DNA of 64,000 nt. It comes from Streptomyces griseochromogenes. GTDB lineage: Bacteria; Actinomycetota; Actinomycetes; Streptomycetales; Streptomycetaceae. Shown here piece after piece: positions 33,272 through 43,060 of this stretch. Below the pieces are notes generated by a model. That model did not search any database. It had not been told where the DNA came from and worked only from the letters and a program-made list of their open reading frames with translations. Every line of letters begins with the position of its first letter. Position 1 is the first letter of the stretch. Both the position numbers and the translations under genes were made by a program. The DNA lies in assembly GCF_001542625.1 (NCBI RefSeq), contig NZ_CP016279.1, positions 682,001 to 746,000 on the forward strand, read 5' to 3'.

Positions 33272-34054
33272 ATGGCTGCTGCCGGTCCGACTTCCGACAC
33301 CACGAGCGAGCAGATACCCGTCCGCGTCCTCGGCGGTCCGACCGTCCTCATCGAGTACGGCGGACTCCGCTTCCTCACCGACCCGACCTTCGACGACCCC
33401 GGCGACTACCCCGCGCCCAGCGGCCGGGTCCTGACCAAAACCGCCCCGCCCCGGATCGGCCGGGCCGAACTGGGCCCCGTCGACGTCGTCCTGCTCTCCC
33501 ACGACCAGCACGCCGACAACCTCGACCACTCCGGCCGCGCCCTGCTCGCCGAGGTGCCGCGCACCTTCACCACCGCGAGCGCCGCGGGCCGCCTCGGCGG
33601 CACCACCCGGGCCCTGGCCCCCTGGGAGTCCGCCGAACTGCCCCGCCCCGACGGCGGCACCGTCACCGTCACCGCCGCGCCGGCCCTGCACGGGCCCGAG
33701 GGCTCCGAGCCGATCGTGGGCGAGGTCACCGGCTTCGTCCTGACCTCCGCCGACCTGCCGAGCGTCTACGTCAGCGGCGACAACGCCTCCCTGGACCTGG
33801 TCCAGGAGATCGCCGGCCGGTACGCCCCCGTCGACACCGCCGTCCTCTTCGCCGGCGCACCCCGTCTGCCCGTCCTCGACGACGCCCTCCTCGTCCTCGA
33901 CGGCGCCGGAACCGCGAGGGCCGCACAGCTATTGAACGCCCGCCGCGTCGTCCCGGCCCACTGCGACAGCTGGGCCCACTTCACCGAGACGCGGGAGGAC
34001 GTGGTGAAGGCGTTCACCGCGGCGGGGCTCGCGGACCGGCTGCAACTGGACTGA
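33272..34054 (+). CDS. Metallo-beta-lactamase-fold hydrolase (UlaG-like)
   Basis: 260 residues from the ATG at 33272 with GAGGTG six bases upstream. The metal motif is SHDQHADNLD (H77, H80, D82: HxxHxDN, a variant of HxHxDH), preceded by IEYGGLRFLTDPTFD and followed by YVSGDNASLD and VVPAHCDSW. These features fit the UlaG/L-ascorbate lactonase-like branch of zinc hydrolases. The natural substrate is unknown. Probably repressed by the divergent CGNR protein. Confidence 0.87.
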   Translation: MAAAGPTSDTTSEQIPVRVLGGPTVLIEYGGLRFLTDPTFDDPGDYPAPSGRVLTKTAPPRIGRAELGPVDVVLLSHDQHADNLDHSGRALLAEVPRTFTTASAAGRLGGTTRALAPWESAELPRPDGGTVTVTAAPALHGPEGSEPIVGEVTGFVLTSADLPSVYVSGDNASLDLVQEIAGRYAPVDTAVLFAGAPRLPVLDDALLVLDGAGTARAAQLLNARRVVPAHCDSWAHFTETREDVVKAFTAAGLADRLQLD

Positions 34055-34164
34055 CGAGCGACCCGGCCGACCGCCCGCACGGTGCCGGTCCGGCCGCCCG
34101 CCCTCATCGGCAAATGACGAGGGCGGAACCCGAAGGCCCCGCCCAAACCCCACGAAACCCCAGC

Positions 34165-34596
34165 TCAGGGCCACACGAGGCAATACGGCTGATGCCCCGC
34201 CTCATGCAGCCGGTGCGAGAAGTCCTGCCACTCGTGCAGCAGCTGGTACACATTGAACGCGTCCCGAGGTCCACCCCGGTCCGGCACCGTCGACCAGATG
34301 AAGGCCGCCGCGCCCACCGCTTCCTCGCCGATGCCGCGCAGGGGGTCGACGACCGTCATGGGGAGCTTGACGACGGCGTAGTCGGGGTGCAGGACGACCA
34401 GCTCCAGGGGCGGCACCTTGTGCAGGGGCACGCCCTCGATGCCGGTCAGCACCATCGCGGCCATCGTCTCCGGCTTGATCTTGGTGAACATGCCGTTCAT
34501 GCCCAGCTCGTCGCCGCCGAGTTCCTCGGGGCGCATCGAGATGGGGACGCGGGCCGCGGTCGCGCCGTCAGGCGCGCCGAAGTATTTGTACGTCAC
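34165..34596 (-). CDS. Conserved hypothetical protein
   Basis: 143 residues from the GTG ending at 34596 (GTG-ACG-TAC). Soluble, no signal: VTYKYFGAPDGATAARVPIS, ELGGDELGMNGMFTKIKPET, PPLELVVLHPDYAVVKLPMT and HEWQDFSHRLHEAGHQPYCL. It reads like a conserved Streptomyces protein of unknown function. The frame stays open upstream to an ATG at 34866 (233 residues) and the added part (RYDRQIDRQLDEYPDRPIDS) has coding-like third-position GC, so a longer product cannot be excluded; that ATG has a ribosome binding site only two bases away. Confidence 0.7.
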   Translation of the reverse strand: MTYKYFGAPDGATAARVPISMRPEELGGDELGMNGMFTKIKPETMAAMVLTGIEGVPLHKVPPLELVVLHPDYAVVKLPMTVVDPLRGIGEEAVGAAAFIWSTVPDRGGPRDAFNVYQLLHEWQDFSHRLHEAGHQPYCLVWP

Positions 34597-35168
34597 CCCC
34601 ACCCGACCACCATTTCTGCTCCCCGCCCGCAAGCGGTCGGCCCGGTGGTCGAGCCGACTGTCGATCGGCCGGTCCGGATACTCGTCCAGCTGCCGGTCGA
34701 TCTGCCGGTCGTACCGCTCGGGCTCACTCGGTACACCCTGTGCCTGACGTGCCTCAGTCTGACGTGCCTCGGTCGCTTCCTCCGCCTCGCGCCGGTGCCT
34801 TCCCCGCCGGGCACGTCGAGGACCCAGGTCATCAGTCCCCTCGCCCAGTCCGCCACCGCGATGCATATCTCCACCCGACTGCTTTTCTAGGACGCGTGGC
34901 CCCCGCCGCGCAACCCGATCATCGTGTCAGTGACCTCCCCCACGGCCGCCCGCCGAAACGTGCGGTGAAACACCAGTCCGCAGGATCTTCAACAGCTCCT
35001 GACTAGTACGTGCCCATGAGCTGTGTGTATCAGGTGTCAGTCTCGCAGATGCCACGGCCGCGATCGCGGCTCCGATCCCGAGGTGGGCCGCAACCGGAGC
35101 GGGCCGCGGCCTACCCTGAGGAGGTCACCACGCAACCGGAGTCCGAGAAGTCGGAGAAGTCGCACGTC
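34597..35168. other. Region upstream of hemL without a supported gene
   Basis: The left part may encode an N-terminal extension of the 34165-34596 gene. The right part is the hemL promoter region and holds a perfect 14-base palindrome GCCGCGATCGCGGC (35057-35070). A GAGGAGG at 35118-35124 has no start codon at the right distance. Nothing else is supported. Confidence 0.5.
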
Positions 35169-36494
35169 ATGAGTGCCATGAGCGAACTGCCCTATCCCTA
35201 TGAAGCGCCTGTCTCACAGGCGCTCTTCGACCGTGCGTCCGTCGTCACACCGGGCGGTGTGAACTCGCCGGTGCGCGCCTTCCGCGCCGTGGGCGGCACG
35301 CCGCGGTTCATGGTTTCCGGCAAGGGGCCGTACCTGACCGACGCCGACGGGCGCGAGTACGTAGACCTGGTGTGCTCCTGGGGGCCGATGATCCTCGGGC
35401 ATTCCCACCCCGAGGTCATCGGCGCCGTCCAGGAGGCGGTCGCGCGCGGTACGTCCTTCGGTACGCCGGGTGAGGGCGAGGTCGCACTCGCCGAGGAGAT
35501 CGTCGCCCGGGTGGAGCCCGTCGAGCAGGTGCGGCTCGTCAGCAGCGGGACCGAGGCGACCATGTCCGCGATCCGGCTCGCCCGCGGGTTCACCCAGCGG
35601 TCCAAGGTGATCAAGTTCGCCGGGTGCTATCACGGACACGTCGACTCCCTGCTCGCCGCGGCCGGCTCCGGCGTCGCGACCTTCGCGCTGCCCGACACGC
35701 CCGGCGTAACCGGCGCCCAGGCGGGGGACACGATCGTGCTGCCGTACAACGATCTGGAGGCCGTCCACGAGGCTTTCCACCGGCACCCGGGCGAGATCGC
35801 CTGCGTGATCACCGAGGCCTCGCCCGGCAACATGGGCGTCGTGCCGCCGGACCCCGGGTTCAACCAGGGGCTCAAGGACGCCTGCCGGAAGAACGGTGCG
35901 CTGTTCATCTCCGACGAGGTCATGACCGGGTTCCGGACCAGCAGGGCCGGGTGGTACGGGATCGACGGGGTCAAGCCCGATCTCATGACCTTCGGGAAGG
36001 TGATGGGCGGCGGGTTCCCCGCCGCCGCCTTCGGCGGACGGGCCGATGTCATGGCCCACCTCGCGCCCGCCGGGCCCGTCTACCAGGCCGGCACCCTCTC
36101 CGGGAACCCCGTCGCCACCGCCGCCGGCCTCGCCCAGCTGCGGCTCCTGGACGACGCCGCGTACGACAAGGTCGACGCCGTGTCGGAGCAGATCCGGGGC
36201 CTCGTCGGCGAGGCGCTGAGCAAGGAGGGCGTCGCCCACCGGCTGCAGACCGCCTCCAACATGTTCTCCGTGTTCTTCACCGACCGGACGGTGCGGAACT
36301 ACGAGGACGCCCGGCGGCAGGAGTCGTTCCGCTTCACCGCCTTCTTCCACTCGCTGCTGTCGAACGGCGTCTATCTGCCGCCGTCGTCCTTCGAGTCCTG
36401 GTTCGTGTCCACGGCCCACGACGAGCGGGCCATCCAGAAGATCGCCGACGCCCTTCCGGCGGCGGCCCGGGCGGCTGCGGAGGCCACCGCGTGA
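35169..36494 (+). CDS. hemL: Glutamate-1-semialdehyde 2,1-aminomutase
   Basis: 441 residues (ATG at 35169; ATG at 35178 gives the usual 438). PLP enzyme that converts glutamate-1-semialdehyde to 5-aminolevulinate, the substrate of HemB. Family marks: [19 protein letters not shown] at the start, [28 protein letters not shown], and the PLP lysine in [18 protein letters not shown]. The next gene overlaps its stop by GTGA. Located with the cytochrome c maturation genes. Confidence 0.96.
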   Translation: MSAMSELPYPYEAPVSQALFDRASVVTPGGVNSPVRAFRAVGGTPRFMVSGKGPYLTDADGREYVDLVCSWGPMILGHSHPEVIGAVQEAVARGTSFGTPGEGEVALAEEIVARVEPVEQVRLVSSGTEATMSAIRLARGFTQRSKVIKFAGCYHGHVDSLLAAAGSGVATFALPDTPGVTGAQAGDTIVLPYNDLEAVHEAFHRHPGEIACVITEASPGNMGVVPPDPGFNQGLKDACRKNGALFISDEVMTGFRTSRAGWYGIDGVKPDLMTFGKVMGGGFPAAAFGGRADVMAHLAPAGPVYQAGTLSGNPVATAAGLAQLRLLDDAAYDKVDAVSEQIRGLVGEALSKEGVAHRLQTASNMFSVFFTDRTVRNYEDARRQESFRFTAFFHSLLSNGVYLPPSSFESWFVSTAHDERAIQKIADALPAAARAAAEATA

Positions 36495-37177
36495 GCGACA
36501 ACAGCAAGGACATCACCGTCGTCCACCTCATGCGGCACGGGGAGGTCGAGAACCCGGACGGGATCCTGTACGGGCGCCTGCCCGGCTACCACCTGTCCGA
36601 GCTCGGCCGGCAGATGGCCGACCGGGTCGCGGACCACCTCGCCTCGCGGGACGTCACCCATGTGGTCGCCTCGCCGCTGGAGCGAGCGCAGGAGACCGCC
36701 ACCCCGATCGCCAAGGCACACGGTCTCGACCTCGCCACCGACGGGCGGCTCATCGAGGCCGGCAACGTCTTCCAGGGCAAGACCTTCGGGGTCGGCGACG
36801 GCGCGCTGCGCAAGCCCGAGAACTGGAAGCACCTGGTCAACCCGTTCAAGCCGTCCTGGGGCGAGCCCTACATCGACCAGGTCGTGCGGATGATGGGCGC
36901 GCTGAACGCGGCCAAGGACCAGGCCCGCGGGCACGAGGCGGTGCTGGTCAGCCACCAGCTGCCGATCTGGATCGTGCGCTCCTACGTCGAGAAGCGGCGG
37001 CTGTGGCACGACCCGCGCAAGCGGCAGTGCACGCTCGCCTCCCTGACGACTTTCACATATCAGGGCGACAGGATCGTCTCCGTCGGCTACGCCGAGCCCG
37101 CCATAGATCTCGTTCCGGCCCATCTGCGCGCGGGTGTCAAGCCCGTGAAGGGGAAGAGCAAGGCTTTTGGCGCGTAA
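36491..37177 (+). CDS. Histidine phosphatase (phosphoglycerate mutase-like)
   Basis: 228 residues, GTG start overlapping the hemL stop. The phosphoacceptor histidine is in [20 protein letters not shown], the second arginine in [10 protein letters not shown], and the C-terminal catalytic histidine in [10 protein letters not shown]. Family members act on small phosphate esters. Tight coupling to hemL is usual in Streptomyces but its role in haem metabolism is not known. A shift to AT-rich DNA follows its stop. Confidence 0.88.
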   Translation: MSDNSKDITVVHLMRHGEVENPDGILYGRLPGYHLSELGRQMADRVADHLASRDVTHVVASPLERAQETATPIAKAHGLDLATDGRLIEAGNVFQGKTFGVGDGALRKPENWKHLVNPFKPSWGEPYIDQVVRMMGALNAAKDQARGHEAVLVSHQLPIWIVRSYVEKRRLWHDPRKRQCTLASLTTFTYQGDRIVSVGYAEPAIDLVPAHLRAGVKPVKGKSKAFGA

Positions 37178-37324
37178 CTGCCGCTTCTGGTAGTCCGTTT
37201 GACATGTCTTAGGGCTTCTTTGCCCGGGATGTTACGAAAAATATGTGAACCAAACTGAACCTCCCCGATCGTCACGTCCTCTCACTGGATGACCACCAGC
37301 GGGCGTGATGAATCGGGGATTTCC

Positions 37325-38617
37325 ATGCGCACCAACTCCCGGACCCTTTCCCGGAGGGGAATACTCGGCCTCGGCGCGGGCGCGGCGGCAGCCGCCGGTC
37401 TCGCCGGCTGCGGGTCCCTCAACTCCTCGGACGGCGGCGGGCACGCATCCGGTTCCGGAGACGGCTCGGACGGCGGAGGCGGGAACGCCGGGGCCAAGGG
37501 CCGTCCCATCGGCGACGGCTCCACCTCCTTCACCGGCAAGCAGCCGCATCAGCCGGGCAAGCCCGAGCCGCTGGAGCCGGGCCAGACCCCGCCGCAGTTC
37601 GTGATCTTCTCCTGGGACGGTGCCGGCGAGGTCGGCAACGGTCTCTTCCCGCGCTTCCTCGACCTGGCCAAGCAGCACGGCGCGAGCATGACCTTCTTCC
37701 TCTCGGGGCTTTATCTGCTGCCCGAGGGGAAGAAGCGGATGTACGAGCCGCCGAACAACCTGCGCGGCGCCTCCGACATCGGCTACCTCAGCGACCCGCA
37801 CATCAAGGCGACGCTGACCAACGTGCGCCGGGCCTGGCTGGAGGGGCACGAGATCGGCACCCACTTCAACGGGCACTTCTGCGGCGAAGCCCATGGCTCG
37901 GTGAAGTGGTGGACCCCGCAGCAGTGGGAGAGCGAGATACGCCAGGCCAAGGCGTTCGTGAAGGAGTGGCGGACCAACACCGGCTGGACGGACATGCCCT
38001 CCCTGCCGTTCGACTACGACAAGGAGCTGGCCGGCGGCCGTACGCCCTGTCTGCTCGGTCAGAACAACCTGCTGCCCACCGCCAAGAAGCTGGGCTGGCG
38101 CTACGACGCCTCCTCGTCGGGCGGCCTTCAGGTGTGGCCGACGAAGAAGCTGGGGATCTGGGACCTGCCGTTGCAGCAGATACCTTTCCCCGGCCGTTCC
38201 TTCGAGGTCCTGTCCATGGACTACAACATGCTCGCCAACCAGTCGCTCAACTCGACCAAGGCGCCCGCCTACAACTACCCGGGCTGGCGCAAGCAGTCCG
38301 CCGGGGCGTACATCGCGGGCTTCGAGCGGGCATACAGGACAAACCGGGCGCCGTTCTTCATAGGCAACCACTTCGAGCACTGGAACGGCGGCATCTACAT
38401 GGATTCCGTCGAAGAGGCCTTCAAGCACATCGCGCGCGAGAAGGAGAAGGGTGCGGATGTGCGCCTGGTCTCCTTCCGGCAGTTCGTGGACTGGGTGGAC
38501 GTCCAGAAGCCGGAGGTGCTCGCCAAGCTGCGCACGCTGGGGGTCGGGCAGCAGCCGTCCGGCGGCTGGAAGGACTTCCTGCGGGACACCAAGTCGGCCT
38601 CCTCGGACGCCGCCTGA
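37325..38617 (+). CDS. Tat-exported lipoprotein with polysaccharide deacetylase-like fold
   Basis: 430 residues from the ATG at 37325 (GGGGA upstream; an in-frame ATG at 37289 is weaker). Twin-arginine signal SRRGILGLGAG followed by a lipobox GLAGC, so folded export and lipid anchoring. After a Gly/Ser linker comes a NodB-like domain: FVIFSWDGAGEVG in the place of the TFDDG motif and HEIGTHFNGHFCG with H180xxxH184 as the metal motif. Could trim cell-wall or capsular glycans. It lies between hemL and resA, same strand, with 150 and 125 base gaps. Confidence 0.75.
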   Translation: MRTNSRTLSRRGILGLGAGAAAAAGLAGCGSLNSSDGGGHASGSGDGSDGGGGNAGAKGRPIGDGSTSFTGKQPHQPGKPEPLEPGQTPPQFVIFSWDGAGEVGNGLFPRFLDLAKQHGASMTFFLSGLYLLPEGKKRMYEPPNNLRGASDIGYLSDPHIKATLTNVRRAWLEGHEIGTHFNGHFCGEAHGSVKWWTPQQWESEIRQAKAFVKEWRTNTGWTDMPSLPFDYDKELAGGRTPCLLGQNNLLPTAKKLGWRYDASSSGGLQVWPTKKLGIWDLPLQQIPFPGRSFEVLSMDYNMLANQSLNSTKAPAYNYPGWRKQSAGAYIAGFERAYRTNRAPFFIGNHFEHWNGGIYMDSVEEAFKHIAREKEKGADVRLVSFRQFVDWVDVQKPEVLAKLRTLGVGQQPSGGWKDFLRDTKSASSDAA

Positions 38618-38742
38618 GGGACTTCCGGGGGCGGCCGGGGGAGCCGCCCGGAATGTCCGGAGTAAATACCTCCTGAAATGCGGATTTCTGCCCGGCAGGG
38701 GGGTGCGCGAGATCCTCGGAACGGGCATGCGAAACTTTTCAC

Positions 38743-39333
38743 ATGAGTACCCGTAGCCGCGCCGCCCTGCTCAGCGCCGGGGCCGCCGTAGCGGCCCTGA
38801 CCCTGTCCGCGTGCGGTAACGGCGGCACCTCCGGCGGCGGCGGAAACACCAACTTCGTCACCGGCAACAACGGCATCAGCACGGTCTCCAAGGGCAAGCG
38901 GGCCACGGCCCCCGACCTGTCCGGCAAGACCATCGACGGCAAGCCCCTGGACGTCGCCGACTACAAGGGCAAGGTCGTCGTGATCAACGTCTGGGGCTCG
39001 TGGTGCGGGCCGTGCCGGGAGGAGGCCCAGTACTTCTCCAAGGTCTCCAAGGCGTACGAGGGCAAGGGCGTCCAGTTCGTCGGCATCAACACCCGGGACA
39101 CCAGCACCACCCCCGCGGTCGCCTTCGAGGAGGAACACGGGATCGACTACCCGAGCCTGTACGACCCGACGGGCAAGCTGATGCTCCGCTTCAAGAGGGG
39201 CACGCTCAACCCGCAGCTGATCCCCTCCACGCTCGTCATCGACAAGGACGGGAAGGTCGCCGCGCGGGCGCTGGAGGCGCTCGACGACACCACCCTGCTG
39301 AAGATGCTCAAGCCGGTCCTCGCGGAGAAGTGA
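38743..39333 (+). CDS. resA: ResA-like thioredoxin-fold lipoprotein
   Basis: 196 residues. Lipoprotein signal ending TLSAC, then a TlpA/ResA thioredoxin domain with WGSWCGPCREEA (C88, C91). In System II cytochrome c maturation it reduces the CxxCH cysteines of apocytochrome c outside the membrane, receiving electrons through CcdA, which is encoded next. Later elements GINTRDTSTT and LIPSTLVIDKDGKV (cis-proline loop IPST) are typical. Confidence 0.92.
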   Translation: MSTRSRAALLSAGAAVAALTLSACGNGGTSGGGGNTNFVTGNNGISTVSKGKRATAPDLSGKTIDGKPLDVADYKGKVVVINVWGSWCGPCREEAQYFSKVSKAYEGKGVQFVGINTRDTSTTPAVAFEEEHGIDYPSLYDPTGKLMLRFKRGTLNPQLIPSTLVIDKDGKVAARALEALDDTTLLKMLKPVLAEK

Positions 39334-39334
39334 C

Positions 39335-40099
39335 GTGAGCGCACTCGTCACGCTGGCCGCCGAGAACCAGACCGTGAAGCACGGCGCCCTGCTGGTCGCC
39401 CTGCCCATCGCCCTGCTCGGCGGGCTCGTCTCCTTCTTCTCGCCCTGCGTGCTCCCGCTGGTCCCCGGTTACCTCTCCTACGTCACCGGGGTCGCCGGCA
39501 CCGACCTGGCCGACGCCAGACGCGGGCGCATGGCCACCGGAGCCGCCCTGTTCGTGCTCGGCTTCAGCGCCGTGTTCGTCTCCGGCGGGGCGCTGTTCGG
39601 CTCCTTCGGCTGGACCCTCCAGGAGCACAAGGACGTTCTGACCAAGGTCCTCGGCGTGCTCATGATCGCCATGGGCGTGTTCTTCATGGGGCTGATGCCC
39701 TGGTTCACCCAACGCGAGTTCCGCTTCCACAAGCGACCGACGACCGGCCTGGTGGGCGCGCCGATAGTCGGAGCCCTGTTCGGCATCGGCTGGACGCCCT
39801 GCATCGGCCCGACCCTCGCGGCGGTGAACGGCCTCGCCATCGAGCAGTCGAGTGCCGGGCGCGGGGCGGTGCTGATGGTCGCCTACTGCGTGGGCCTCGG
39901 GCTGCCCTTCGTGCTCGCGGCGGTCGCCTTCCGCAAGGCGCTCGGCGCCTTCGGCTGGGTCAAGCGCCACTATGTCTGGGTGATGCGCATCGGCGGCACG
40001 ATGATGATCGTGACCGGTGTGCTGCTGCTGACCGGGGCGTGGGACAGTCTCGTGCAGGAGATGCAGGGCTGGTCCAGCGGCTTCAATGTGGGGATCTGA
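39335..40099 (+). CDS. ccdA: Cytochrome c biogenesis protein CcdA
   Basis: 254 residues from a GTG one base past the resA stop. Six membrane segments of the DsbD/CcdA family with the paired cysteines: SFFSPCVLPLVPGYLSY and GIGWTPCIGPTLAAV. It moves reducing power from cytoplasmic thioredoxin across the membrane to ResA. Part of the resA-ccdA-resB-ccsB unit. Confidence 0.94.
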   Translation: MSALVTLAAENQTVKHGALLVALPIALLGGLVSFFSPCVLPLVPGYLSYVTGVAGTDLADARRGRMATGAALFVLGFSAVFVSGGALFGSFGWTLQEHKDVLTKVLGVLMIAMGVFFMGLMPWFTQREFRFHKRPTTGLVGAPIVGALFGIGWTPCIGPTLAAVNGLAIEQSSAGRGAVLMVAYCVGLGLPFVLAAVAFRKALGAFGWVKRHYVWVMRIGGTMMIVTGVLLLTGAWDSLVQEMQGWSSGFNVGI

Positions 40100-40102
40100 T
40101 CG

Positions 40103-41824
40103 ATGAGCAAGACCGAAACCGACAAGGGCCAGGACCAGGAGGACCTGGGGGCGGCAGGATCCCAGCTGTCCACCGCCCCGCAGGAGGAGATCGCGGGCGG
40201 CCTGCCCGGTCTCGGTGTCATCGGCTGGGCCCGCTGGTTCTGGCGGCAGCTGACCTCCATGCGGGTCGCGCTGCTGCTGCTCCTGCTGCTCTCGCTCGGC
40301 GCGATCCCCGGCTCGCTCATCCCGCAGACCGGCGCCGACCTGAACAAGGTCGACGACTTCCGCAAGGCGCACAAGACGCTCGCGCCGATCTACGACAAGC
40401 TCGGTCTGTTCCACGTCTACAGCTCGGTGTGGTTCTCCGCGATCTACATCCTGCTGTTCGTCTCCCTCATCGGCTGCATCATCCCGCGCACCTGGCAGTT
40501 CGTCGGCCAGCTGCGCGGCCGCCCGCCGGGCGCCCCGAGGCGGCTGACCCGGCTGCCCGCCTACACCACCTGGCGCACCACCGCCGAGCCGGACGAGGTC
40601 CGCGAGGCCGCGCTCGCGCTGCTCAAGAAGCGCCGCTTCCGCGCCCACATCGCCGGTGACGCGGTCGCCGCCGAGAAGGGCTATGTGCGCGAGGTGGGCA
40701 ACCTGGCCTTCCACATCGCGCTGATCGTGCTGCTGGTCGCCTTCGCCTCGGGCCAGATGTTCAAGTCGGACGGCACCAAGCTGATGGTGGAGGGCGACGG
40801 CTTCTCCAACGCGCTGCCGATGTACGACGACATGAAGTCCGGCAGCATGTTCACCCCCGACGACCTCGTGCCCTTCAGCTTCGGCCTGAAGGACTTCCAC
40901 GCCACCTACGAGGCCAGCGGCCCCAACCGGGGCACCCCGCGCACCTTCCGGGCGAAGATCACCTACAGCGAGGGCGCGTACGGCAAGCAGAAGTCGACCA
41001 GCATCAAGGTCAACGAGCCGCTGAAGATCGGTGACGCCAAGGTCTACCTCGTCAGCCACGGCTACGCGCCGGTCATCACCGTCCGGGACGGCCGGGGCAA
41101 GGAGGTCTACCACGACGCGGTGCCCTTGCTGCCGCTCGACGGCAACGTCACCTCCAACGGCGTGATCAAGGTGATGGACGGCTACCGCGACGGCAAGGGC
41201 AACAAGGACCAGCTCGGCTTCCAGGCCTTCTTCGTGCCGACCTTCGACCCGAAGAGCGGCACGATGCTCTCGCAGTTCCCGGCGCTGCTGAACCCGCTCC
41301 TCGCGGTGAACGCATACCACGGCTCTCTGGGCGTCGACGCGGGCCAGTCGCAGAACGTGTACCAGCTCGACACCAAGCGCATGAAGCAGTTCAAGGACGC
41401 CAAGGGGCAGCTGCTGAAGAAGCTGCTCAGGCCGGGCGACACCCTGCAGCTGCCGAACGGTGCCGGGTCCATCACCTTCGAGAAGGACGTCAAGGAGTGG
41501 GCCGGCTTCGAGATCGTCCAGGAGCCGGGCACCGGCTGGGCGCTCGGCGGTGCCCTCGTCGCGATCTTCGGTCTGGCCGCCTCGCTGTTCATCCAGCGCC
41601 GCCGCGTGTGGGTGCGGGCGGTGCGCGGCGCCGACGGCGTCACGGTCGTCGAGATGGCCGGGCTCGGCCGCAGCGAGTCCGCCAAGGTGCCCGAAGAACT
41701 CGGCGACCTCGCCGGAACCCTCTACGAGCAGGCGCCGGGGGCACCCGACCCCGACGGCTCTTCAGCAACCAACGAAGCAACCCCCGACTCCGAAGTCGTA
41801 CCTGCCGAAGGGGCTGAGAAGTGA
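40103..41824 (+). CDS. resB: Cytochrome c biogenesis protein ResB
   Basis: 573 residues. Membrane segments near 50-68 (MRVALLLLLLLSLGAIPGSL), 115-135 and 205-222, a large extracytoplasmic domain, and a last segment near 478-496. GAIPGSLIPQ and VWFSAIYILLFVSLIGCIIPR are typical of ResB/Ccs1. With CcsB it forms the haem export and haem-cytochrome c ligation complex. Begins three bases after ccdA and overlaps ccsB by GTGA. Confidence 0.93.
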   Translation: MSKTETDKGQDQEDLGAAGSQLSTAPQEEIAGGLPGLGVIGWARWFWRQLTSMRVALLLLLLLSLGAIPGSLIPQTGADLNKVDDFRKAHKTLAPIYDKLGLFHVYSSVWFSAIYILLFVSLIGCIIPRTWQFVGQLRGRPPGAPRRLTRLPAYTTWRTTAEPDEVREAALALLKKRRFRAHIAGDAVAAEKGYVREVGNLAFHIALIVLLVAFASGQMFKSDGTKLMVEGDGFSNALPMYDDMKSGSMFTPDDLVPFSFGLKDFHATYEASGPNRGTPRTFRAKITYSEGAYGKQKSTSIKVNEPLKIGDAKVYLVSHGYAPVITVRDGRGKEVYHDAVPLLPLDGNVTSNGVIKVMDGYRDGKGNKDQLGFQAFFVPTFDPKSGTMLSQFPALLNPLLAVNAYHGSLGVDAGQSQNVYQLDTKRMKQFKDAKGQLLKKLLRPGDTLQLPNGAGSITFEKDVKEWAGFEIVQEPGTGWALGGALVAIFGLAASLFIQRRRVWVRAVRGADGVTVVEMAGLGRSESAKVPEELGDLAGTLYEQAPGAPDPDGSSATNEATPDSEVVPAEGAEK

Positions 41825-42921
41825 CTCTCGCCGCCGCAAACGATCTCGCCGTAGCGACCAACGAACACCTGGCGAGCATCAGCAACACGCTGATCTACTC
41901 CTCGATGGCCGTCTACACGCTGGCCTTCTTCGCGTACATCGCCGAATGGCTCTTCGGCAGCCGCAGCAAGGTGGCCCGTACGGCCGCGGCGCTGACCGGC
42001 GACGGAGCGCGGAAGGCGGGGGCGCCCGCAGTCACCGTCAAGCAGGCCGGCGGGACCGCCGTGCTGGAGCGGCCCAAGGTCGTCGTGCGCTCCACCTCCG
42101 GCGCCCGCGACGTGCCGGACGGGCCGGGTGCGCACGGCGGTGACGAGCAGGGCGACCTGTACGGGCGCATCGCCATCTCCCTGACGGTGCTCTCCTTCCT
42201 GGTGGAGCTGGCCGGGGTCGTCACTCGCGCGGCCTCCGTGCAGCGGGCGCCGTGGGGCAACATGTACGAGTTCAACATCACCTTCTCCACGGTCGCCGTC
42301 GCCGTGTACCTCGCGCTGCTGGCGCTGAAGAAGAACGTGCGCTGGCTCGGCCTGTTCCTGATCACCACGGTCCTGCTCGATCTCGGCCTCGCGGTCACCG
42401 TCCTCTACACCGCGAGCGACCAGCTGGTCCCCGCCCTGCACTCGTACTGGCTGTACATCCACGTCTCCACCGCGATCTTCTGCGGCGCGGTGTTCTACGT
42501 CGGCGCGGTGGCCACGATCCTGTACCTGTTCAAGGACTCGTACGAGAACAAGCTGCAGACCGGCGGCAAGCCCGGCTCCTTCGCCACCTCGGTGCTGGAG
42601 CGGCTGCCCGCCTCCGCCTCGCTCGACAAGTTCGCCTACCGGATCAACGCGGCCGTCTTCCCGCTGTGGACGTTCACGATCATCGCGGGCGCGATCTGGG
42701 CGGGCGACGCCTGGGGCCGCTACTGGAACTGGGACCCGAAGGAGACCTGGTCCTTCATCACCTGGGTCGCCTACGCCTGCTACCTGCACGCCCGGGCCAC
42801 GGCCGGCTGGAAGGGCCGCAAGGCCGCCTACCTGGCGATGATCGCCTTCGGCTGCTGGCTGTTCAACTACTACGGCGTCAACATCTTCGTGAGCGGCAAG
42901 CACTCCTACGCGGGCGTGTAA
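41821..42921 (+). CDS. ccsB: Cytochrome c synthetase CcsB (CcsA/ResC family)
   Basis: 366 residues, GTG overlapping the resB stop. Eight or so membrane segments with the haem-handling WWD domain GDAWGRYWNWDPKETWSFIT and histidines in nearby loops. Completes System II: haem delivered here is joined to apocytochrome c reduced by ResA. A long hairpin follows, closing the operon. Confidence 0.95.
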   Translation: MTLAAANDLAVATNEHLASISNTLIYSSMAVYTLAFFAYIAEWLFGSRSKVARTAAALTGDGARKAGAPAVTVKQAGGTAVLERPKVVVRSTSGARDVPDGPGAHGGDEQGDLYGRIAISLTVLSFLVELAGVVTRAASVQRAPWGNMYEFNITFSTVAVAVYLALLALKKNVRWLGLFLITTVLLDLGLAVTVLYTASDQLVPALHSYWLYIHVSTAIFCGAVFYVGAVATILYLFKDSYENKLQTGGKPGSFATSVLERLPASASLDKFAYRINAAVFPLWTFTIIAGAIWAGDAWGRYWNWDPKETWSFITWVAYACYLHARATAGWKGRKAAYLAMIAFGCWLFNYYGVNIFVSGKHSYAGV

Positions 42922-42935
42922 GTCCCCCGACACCG

Positions 42936-42973
42936 AGGCCGGTTCCTGTGGCGCACGCCACGGGAACCGGCCT
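42936..42973. terminator. Long hairpin closing the ccs operon
   Basis: An 18-bp stem with one G-U pair: AGGCCGGTTCCTGTGGCG (42936-42953) pairs with CGCCACGGGAACCGGCCT (42956-42973). Ends in TTCGTCGT. It sits 15 bases after the ccsB stop. Confidence 0.85.
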
Positions 42974-43060
42974 TCGTCGTACGGACGCAAGCCGGACGGG
43001 AATCTTTGGTGCCTGCATCCCGCGGGTGCGGGAACCCGCGGCCGGCGCGACGCTGGTGTC

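Noticed and set aside
34597..34866. Separate gene from overlapping minus-strand frames upstream of the 34165-34596 gene
   Set aside because: Coding-like third-position GC over part of it, but starts are poor and it is better treated as a possible N-terminal extension.
37178..37324. Rex operator or clear promoter between the phosphatase and deacetylase genes
   Set aside because: The stretch is AT-rich and contains TTGACA at 37199 and TATGTGAA, but no correctly spaced -10 and no TTGTGAAnnnnnnTTCACAA match.
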